A DNA stretch of 64,000 bases, from NCBI RefSeq assembly GCF_003719335.1, contig NZ_RIAS01000001.1:62001-126000 (forward strand), read 5' to 3'. The notes below the pieces were generated by a model, which saw only the letters and a list, made by a program, of their open reading frames with translations, had not been told where the DNA came from and did not search any database. The DNA is from Paenibacillus amylolyticus (GTDB taxonomy: Bacteria; Bacillota; Bacilli; Paenibacillales; Paenibacillaceae). Position 1 is the stretch's first letter. Each line of letters starts with the position of its first letter. Position numbers and translations under genes: made by a program. Positions 58,978 to 64,000 of this stretch are shown here, piece after piece.

Positions 58978-58995
58978 AAACCGACTGTCCGGTTT
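58978..58995. promoter_or_regulatory. Candidate TetR operator before the MFS gene
   Basis: AAACCGACTGTCCGGTTT is an 18-base palindrome with 6-base arms, the style of many TetR-family operators. It lies 16 bases before the MFS start codon, where bound protein would block transcription or its start. Confidence 0.65.
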
Positions 58996-59034
58996 ATTAA
59001 TTTTCAAAAGAAAAACTGATTATACATCAGCTTT

Positions 59035-59649
59035 TCATGGTTGAAGTTGTTGGATGCCCACTAACATGCTGGCAATCCCTTTTTTGTAGAGACGTCTGAT
59101 ATCGGTCAGATCCTTCTCATAATAAAGGGTGCTTAATCCGTTAAAAAGACCGTTAATTATGTGCATTAAATCCTGTGGATCCTCGGGTTTCAATTCGCCA
59201 TCCTCAATCCCTTTTGAAATGATCCGTTCATACGTCATATAAGGAATACGGATCAGGGACAGCATCTCATCAAGCATCTCTTGACTGACCACCTGACCTG
59301 AGACAAACTCGTTAATCGAATGATTGAGTGGATTCGCCAAATCGTCAACATAATGATCTGCAAGGCCATATAGTTTATCTACGGATGTCTCATACTGATG
59401 TTCCTTTTCGAGCCATGAATCCATCCACTCTTCGTTATTGAGTTTGATGAGATACATGAAAAGTTCTTCCTTACTTTTGAAATGATAATATATACTGCCT
59501 TTACTTCGATTGTTAATTGTACATATGTCCTCCATGGAGGTTGCGCCATATCCCTTTTGGGCAAATAACTCTTTTGTATTACGAGCAATATCTTTCTTGA
59601 TCTGAGCGACATCTTTTCTCCGTTTGACTTCGATTGAAGATCCCTCCAT
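59035..59649 (-). CDS. TetR-family transcriptional regulator
   Basis: This protein of about 204 residues has an N-terminal helix-turn-helix (NTKELFAQKGYGATSMEDIC, then SKGSIYYHFKSKEELFMYL) and a helical ligand-binding domain. The start at 59649 is preferred because the longer frame from 59664 would put the ATG inside the palindrome, but neither has a clear ribosome binding site. It probably represses itself and the exporter until the peptide or a related compound binds. Confidence 0.9.
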   Translation of the reverse strand: MEGSSIEVKRRKDVAQIKKDIARNTKELFAQKGYGATSMEDICTINNRSKGSIYYHFKSKEELFMYLIKLNNEEWMDSWLEKEHQYETSVDKLYGLADHYVDDLANPLNHSINEFVSGQVVSQEMLDEMLSLIRIPYMTYERIISKGIEDGELKPEDPQDLMHIINGLFNGLSTLYYEKDLTDIRRLYKKGIASMLVGIQQLQP

Positions 59650-59654
59650 AAAAA

Positions 59655-59670
59655 GACTGACCATTCAGTC
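59655..59670. promoter_or_regulatory. Candidate TetR operator at the tetR start
   Basis: GACTGACCATTCAGTC is a palindrome with 6-base arms and a 4-base spacer. It directly precedes the tetR start codon. It shares the GACTG core with the site before the MFS gene (the other is CCGACTG), consistent with one regulator binding both. Confidence 0.6.
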
Positions 59671-59715
59671 TAATAGTATCACACCAAAAATTTCCCGTCA
59701 ATGCACTTTATGTAT

Positions 59716-59763
59716 GTCCCCTCTTACATATCTCATATTTTTCTGAGATTTGCAAGAGGGGAC
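59716..59763. other. 48-base dyad between tetR and the small ORF
   Basis: GTCCCCTCTT (59716-59725) pairs exactly with AAGAGGGGAC (59754-59763), and ATCTCA with TGAGAT inside it. It could terminate the NRPS transcript, but no T-run follows on the minus strand. Confidence 0.6.
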
Positions 59764-59793
59764 GTTAGGAAAAATAAAATTATTATTAATTCG

Positions 59794-59943
59794 TTATTTT
59801 TTACCCTCATCTTCTTCTTTGAAAGCGTCACTTAATTCCTGTCTAATCGTCTCAGGCAGTTTTTCTGTTTCTTCCACCAATTCATTGATCTCTTGAGGCA
59901 CCTCTTCGTCCCTTACAACTCCGAATTTGAAAAATTTGCTCAT
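59794..59943 (-). CDS. Small 49-residue acidic protein downstream of the NRPS
   Basis: ATG at 59943 with AGGAGGAG ahead of it opens a 49-codon frame starting MSKFFKFGVVRDEEVPQEIN and ending in DEGKK. The product is about one-third Glu/Asp and likely helical. It has no membrane segment or signal. It begins 28 bases past the NRPS stop. I do not recognise a family. It may be a cluster-specific small protein, a leaderless peptide or a chaperone-like partner; codon pattern and strong ribosome binding site suggest it is translated. Confidence 0.65.
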   Translation of the reverse strand: MSKFFKFGVVRDEEVPQEINELVEETEKLPETIRQELSDAFKEEDEGKK

Positions 59944-59971
59944 CTTTTTCTCCTCCTATGAATGGTTTATA

Positions 59972-62900
59972 TTAGTGTATCACAGAATCTCTCCAAAGAT
60001 TTATTTGATTCAGTTCATCAATAAGAATATGAGGCTTCTCCAAAATATGTTCGAATAATTTACGATACTGGTTGGTAAATTGGTCCATTTCTTGCCGGCT
60101 GAAACTTTTCACACGATAGTCAAAGTGGATACTGAAATGTTCTTCCATTTTTTGAGCAGTAACATAGACCTCATACTCACTGAAATTCCATTCATACTTG
60201 AATGGAGTAATCTGAATTTCAGCAGTTTCTACAGATCGATCAACAAAATTATTCATGTTAAACATCGTGTCAAACAAGCACTGCTCATCGGGTGCAGAAG
60301 AGAAGCCTGCATCTTCCAGCATTCTTTCAAATGGATAATTCTGATGATCAAATGCCTGCAATTGGTTAGCCTGAATTTTAAGGAGATAATCGTAATACGT
60401 ATCGCCTGTTGATATTATATTTCGCAAGGGAATTGAATTAATAAATAAACCAACCGTGTCCTGCAGTTCAGGTCTACTTCTGCCAAATGCATACGTTCCA
60501 ACAATCATATCTGTCCTTTTCGTCTTCTGATGCAACGTAAGCAGATACACCGAAAATAAAATAGCATAATCCGTTAAACTTGAATCATGAAGTTTTTCTC
60601 TAAGTTGTACGAGATGGCTAGCAGGTAGTTTTACAACTATCTGATCTCCCTCATAAGAAGGGATAACCTCTTCATTTACAAGCTCGCCTCTTACCGTAAA
60701 CGGATGGTAGCCTTGAAGTGTTTCTTTCCAAAAGATTTGAGATTCGGCATATCCTCCCTGATCAAGTCTCTCTTTTTGCCAAACAGCATAATCTTTATAT
60801 TGTAACTGAACAAGAGGAAGTGTTATCCCCTCATAGAGCTGAAACAATTCATTCATCAAAATGCCCACGGATGTGCCGTCAGATATGGCGTGATGCATAT
60901 CCATCAGAAGCACATGATCCTCTTCTCCCATATGAAGCAGCTTCGCACGAAGAAGTGGTGGTAGCTCTGTATTGAAGGGTTGAATGAAAGATTCCATAAT
61001 ACGTACTCTTTCCGAATCTGACTCAACCTTTTCCTGAATCAGATCAAAATGAGTGCTTTTGTGAATAGACTGGACAACTTGTCCTCCCTCTTTGTGCAAT
61101 GAGGTACGCAGAGCTTCATGGCGTTCTATTAAAGCCCTAAAGCTATGCTCCAACCGCTCCGCCTGAAGTCTTCCGTTGATGCGAAATGCCATCGGCATAT
61201 TCCAATGATTATTCCCCTCGCTTGCTTCGTAACCGTAAGCTTGATAAGGCGTTGCAGGATAGATGCGCTGTTCAGGTGCAGGTCGAATACGCTCATATTT
61301 ATCATGGTAAAGATTTGCCCCTTGCTGCTGGATATAAGCGGCCAACATCTTAATTGTGGGATACTTAAATACATCCTGCAGATCTATTCGGATATGAAGC
61401 TGCTCTTGTACAAGCGTATTTAACATCATGGCTTTCAGTGAATGTCCACCGTGTTCAAAGAAATGATCCTCTGTACCTGCACGCTCAATACCCAGTACCT
61501 CTGCCCAGATTAATGCCAAATCCTGTTCAAGTGCATTCTGAGGCGCACAATAACCAGTTGTCAATTCACTGCTTGGTTCTGGCAGGGCTTTTCGATCTAT
61601 TTTCCCATTGGAGTTGCGCGGCAAATTATTCAAAAATTCAAATCTAGATGGGATCATATACTGTGGCAGCATTGAACTTAACGCTTGCCTGATATGAGCC
61701 AATTGTTCCTTCCCAGCCTGTTGCTCCCGTTGCATTACAATGTAGGCCACAAGGTAGGAATGTCCTTGTGTATCCCGTTTGGGAACAACTACAGACTCCC
61801 GCACTTCAGGTAGTGATCTCAAGCGATCCTCGATTTCCGTAAGTTCAATGCGATTCCCACGAATTTTGACTTGCTGATCCAGACGATCCAGATATTCCAG
61901 ATTTCCATCAGGCAACCATCTGACCAAATCACCAGTACGATAAATAATCTCTCCAGGTGTTATAACACTTTCAATAAATCGTTCTGATGTCAGCGCAGGC
62001 TGATTGAGATATCCCAAAGCCAGGCCATCCCCACCAATATAGAGTTCCCCCGGAACACCAATCGGCTGTCGTTGGCCCCAACGGTTAAGCACGTAAACTT
62101 TGGTATTGTGAACTGGGCGCCCAATAGGTACATTTCGTCTATCTCTTAGTGTTTCATCCACAGTATAGGTTGCAGCGAAGACAGTCGTTTCTGTAGGCCC
62201 GTATCCGTTAGCCAATCGGTGTGGACCCAGATAATCCAGAGCCTTTAGAACATGATTTCGTGAGGCTGCTTCGCCGCCAAAAAACAGTTTGCGAACATGT
62301 TTCAGACAAGTCACATCATAATCCACAATGGTATTGAACAGTGAAGCTGTCATAAAAGCAGAGGAAATCCGCTCTTTATTCAGCATTCTGCCAAGTTGGG
62401 CTGTGTGTACAACGTCCTCCATGGGAATAAGCACCAGGACAGCACCATTGAGCAAAGCACCGAATATTTCATAGGTAGATCCATCAAATGCATAGTTAGA
62501 CAACTGCAATACCCGATCTTCCGGCCCCATATCCATGAAACCATTATTAATACTTGTTCTCAAGATATTCCGATGCGTAGTCACGACTCCTTTGGGTGCA
62601 CCAGTCGACCCAGAGGTATACATGATATAGGCAGGCGAATCAGCCGTCCACGTCTCAACCTGATCAGACACTGCCTCTTCCTTAACTTCTTCACTCCATA
62701 AGCGTTCGTCAAGCATTATCGTTGGACCCTGGAAATCAGCTATGCCCAGATTAGTTCCAGCTATTAATAGTTGGGCTTGGCTATCTTTCAACATGTAGGC
62801 TAACCTATCTTCAGGAAATGTTGGATCAAGCGGTACATATGCGGCTCCCACCTTCATAATCCCCATAATGGAGACGATCATACCTATAGAACGATTAGCC

Positions 62901-64000
62901 AGTAATCCTACCACTTCACCCGGGACGATTCCCTTCAGTCTGAGTACCTTTGCAATCTGATTGGCCTTTATCTGCAACTCGTCATAGGTTATTACCTCTG
63001 AACCCATGACAACGGATGGACGATCCCCATATCGCAGCACTTGCTTCTCAAACCTTTGTGATATCGTTTCTTCCCTCGGGTAGTCTACTGTCTCTCCTTC
63101 GAAACTGGCTAAGTGCAGCCTTTCCTCTGGAGTACACATCTCAATTTTCATGACTTGCTCATAAGGACGAATCACCATTTGCTGAAGGATATGTTCATAA
63201 TGATGCATCATCCGTTCAATCGTTTCTGAAGAGAACAAATTTTCATTATATTCAACAGTTAGGCTCATGCCTCCGGCGTGCTCAACACTTCCCCATGTTA
63301 TATCGAACTTCGGCTCACTGGATCCAGAAGGTAACTGACGGACGGAGATCGAACTCGTTTCAGGTGATGAGTGCTCCATGTTCTGCAATACAAACATCGT
63401 ATCAAATAGCGGATGCCGGTTCAGTTCTCTTGGCAATGCCAGCTGTTCAATCAGCTCCTCAAGAGCAAACATCCCGTGTTCGTAGCCCTGCATCAACTGG
63501 GCATGAACTTGTTGAATATAATTCTGAACTTCATTCTTTCCCACTGGCCTCAATCTCAATGCCAACGTATTCACAAACATGCCAACTATGGATGCAGTAT
63601 CCGCATGCTCCCGCCCGGCTGTAGGGACACCGATAACGATATCCTCCTGTCCCGCATATTTGGATAACAGAATGGAATAGCCCGCCAACATTACCGTATA
63701 CAACGTTGTTTTGTACTCTTCTGCCTGAATCCGCAGCTGCTTAGTCAGTTCTTCATTAAGCTGCATTTCTACTCGTGCCCCAGTAGCTTTACGAGTTCTG
63801 GCATTAAAATCATCATAAGGTAGATTTAACATCGAAAGTTCACCTTGGAATTGATTTAACCAGTATTCTCCACTACTTTGATAGCTTCCCGCCTTCTTAT
63901 ATTCCTGTTCCCAAACAGCATACTCCTTGTACTGAACAGAAAGCGGCTCCAACTTCTGTTGTTCATACAACTGAAACAGTTCAGTGAAGATGATACCAGT
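59972..64000 (-). CDS. Nonribosomal peptide synthetase (C-terminal 1342 residues; N-terminus beyond window)
   Basis: The frame is open at the window edge, where sequence begins TGIIFTELFQLYEQ, just after the expected HHxxxDG motif of a condensation domain. Domain order (residues counted from 64000): partial C (1-285); A (about 310-815, MYTSGSTGAPKG near 458, GYGPTE, NGKIDRKALP near 810); T (about 830-900, Ser in FEHGGHSLKA near 850); complete C (about 905-1330, MHHAISDGTSVG near 1037). No second A domain, T domain or thioesterase follows. By eye the specificity residues of the A domain read D-G-Y-F-F-G-G-V-F-K, closest to aliphatic branched codes such as Ile or Val, a weak prediction. Confidence 0.93.
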   Translation of the reverse strand, partial: TGIIFTELFQLYEQQKLEPLSVQYKEYAVWEQEYKKAGSYQSSGEYWLNQFQGELSMLNLPYDDFNARTRKATGARVEMQLNEELTKQLRIQAEEYKTTLYTVMLAGYSILLSKYAGQEDIVIGVPTAGREHADTASIVGMFVNTLALRLRPVGKNEVQNYIQQVHAQLMQGYEHGMFALEELIEQLALPRELNRHPLFDTMFVLQNMEHSSPETSSISVRQLPSGSSEPKFDITWGSVEHAGGMSLTVEYNENLFSSETIERMMHHYEHILQQMVIRPYEQVMKIEMCTPEERLHLASFEGETVDYPREETISQRFEKQVLRYGDRPSVVMGSEVITYDELQIKANQIAKVLRLKGIVPGEVVGLLANRSIGMIVSIMGIMKVGAAYVPLDPTFPEDRLAYMLKDSQAQLLIAGTNLGIADFQGPTIMLDERLWSEEVKEEAVSDQVETWTADSPAYIMYTSGSTGAPKGVVTTHRNILRTSINNGFMDMGPEDRVLQLSNYAFDGSTYEIFGALLNGAVLVLIPMEDVVHTAQLGRMLNKERISSAFMTASLFNTIVDYDVTCLKHVRKLFFGGEAASRNHVLKALDYLGPHRLANGYGPTETTVFAATYTVDETLRDRRNVPIGRPVHNTKVYVLNRWGQRQPIGVPGELYIGGDGLALGYLNQPALTSERFIESVITPGEIIYRTGDLVRWLPDGNLEYLDRLDQQVKIRGNRIELTEIEDRLRSLPEVRESVVVPKRDTQGHSYLVAYIVMQREQQAGKEQLAHIRQALSSMLPQYMIPSRFEFLNNLPRNSNGKIDRKALPEPSSELTTGYCAPQNALEQDLALIWAEVLGIERAGTEDHFFEHGGHSLKAMMLNTLVQEQLHIRIDLQDVFKYPTIKMLAAYIQQQGANLYHDKYERIRPAPEQRIYPATPYQAYGYEASEGNNHWNMPMAFRINGRLQAERLEHSFRALIERHEALRTSLHKEGGQVVQSIHKSTHFDLIQEKVESDSERVRIMESFIQPFNTELPPLLRAKLLHMGEEDHVLLMDMHHAISDGTSVGILMNELFQLYEGITLPLVQLQYKDYAVWQKERLDQGGYAESQIFWKETLQGYHPFTVRGELVNEEVIPSYEGDQIVVKLPASHLVQLREKLHDSSLTDYAILFSVYLLTLHQKTKRTDMIVGTYAFGRSRPELQDTVGLFINSIPLRNIISTGDTYYDYLLKIQANQLQAFDHQNYPFERMLEDAGFSSAPDEQCLFDTMFNMNNFVDRSVETAEIQITPFKYEWNFSEYEVYVTAQKMEEHFSIHFDYRVKSFSRQEMDQFTNQYRKLFEHILEKPHILIDELNQINLWRDSVIH

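Overview
The window looks like a chromosomal segment of a Paenibacillus species (Firmicutes, spore former). The main reasons are a complete spoIIIAA-AH operon, a spore photoproduct lyase, a metG T-box leader, AGGAGG-type ribosome binding sites with frequent GTG/TTG starts, and gene order. From position 1 to about 27950 the order matches, from memory, the Bacillus subtilis ahrC-tlyA-dxs-ispA-xseBA-folD-nusB-yqhY-accCB-spoIIIA-efp-yqhT-aroQ-yqhR-yqhQ-yqhO-mntR block. Extra genes lie inside it: amaP with a DUF2273 gene, lysC, comB, a GHL10-type glycoside hydrolase and small hypothetical genes. No rRNA, tRNA, insertion sequence or CRISPR array was seen.

Region 1 (1-17650, almost all minus strand). 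The sporulation channel operon spoIIIAA-AH comes first in transcription order, behind a candidate sigma-E promoter. It is followed by accBC (fatty acid synthesis), asp23/amaP/DUF2273 (envelope stress), nusB, folD, xseAB, ispA, dxs, tlyA, one unknown gene and argR/ahrC, which is cut by the window edge. Strong terminators after spoIIIAH and after the DUF2273 gene divide this long co-directional run.

Region 2 (17650-27950). comB faces lysC across a perfect terminator. lysC has a well-placed internal start like the one that makes the beta subunit of Bacillus aspartokinase II. Then come efp, an Xaa-Pro peptidase, aroQ, yqhR, yqhQ, a small membrane protein, a patatin-like lipase, a secreted GHL10 protein and mntR.

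Region 3 (28100-39010). It holds splB, ccdA, a zinc uptake operon znuA-znuC-znuB with a Zur-like box, metG under a methionine-type T-box, yidD overlapping zur, and a large secreted protein with copper-amine-oxidase-N and PKD-like domains. The zinc transporter, its candidate operator and the Zur repressor therefore lie close together.

Region 4 (39300-46740) is an anaerobic fermentation island: pflA, pflB, adhE and fnr. TGTGA-N6-TCACA-type boxes precede pflB (two), adhE and fnr. The upstream pflB box sits 41.5 bases from the start predicted from its -10 element. Fnr carries a C-terminal Cys cluster. A structured fnr leader and a dyad-rich repeat between pflB and adhE are also present.

Region 5 (46800-56870) is accessory metabolism: a two-repeat lipoprotein, an unknown protein, an HxlR regulator, a ThuA/isomerase/Gfo-Idh sugar cluster divergent from an AraC regulator, another Gfo/Idh gene, a TVP38-type membrane protein and a fused MsrAB.

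Region 6 (57000-64000) is the edge of a nonribosomal peptide cluster. It contains the C-terminal 1342 residues of an NRPS (partial C, A, T, complete C, no thioesterase), a 49-residue ORF behind a strong ribosome binding site, a TetR regulator with two palindromic candidate operators, an MFS exporter and a type II thioesterase. The rest of the cluster lies beyond position 64000.
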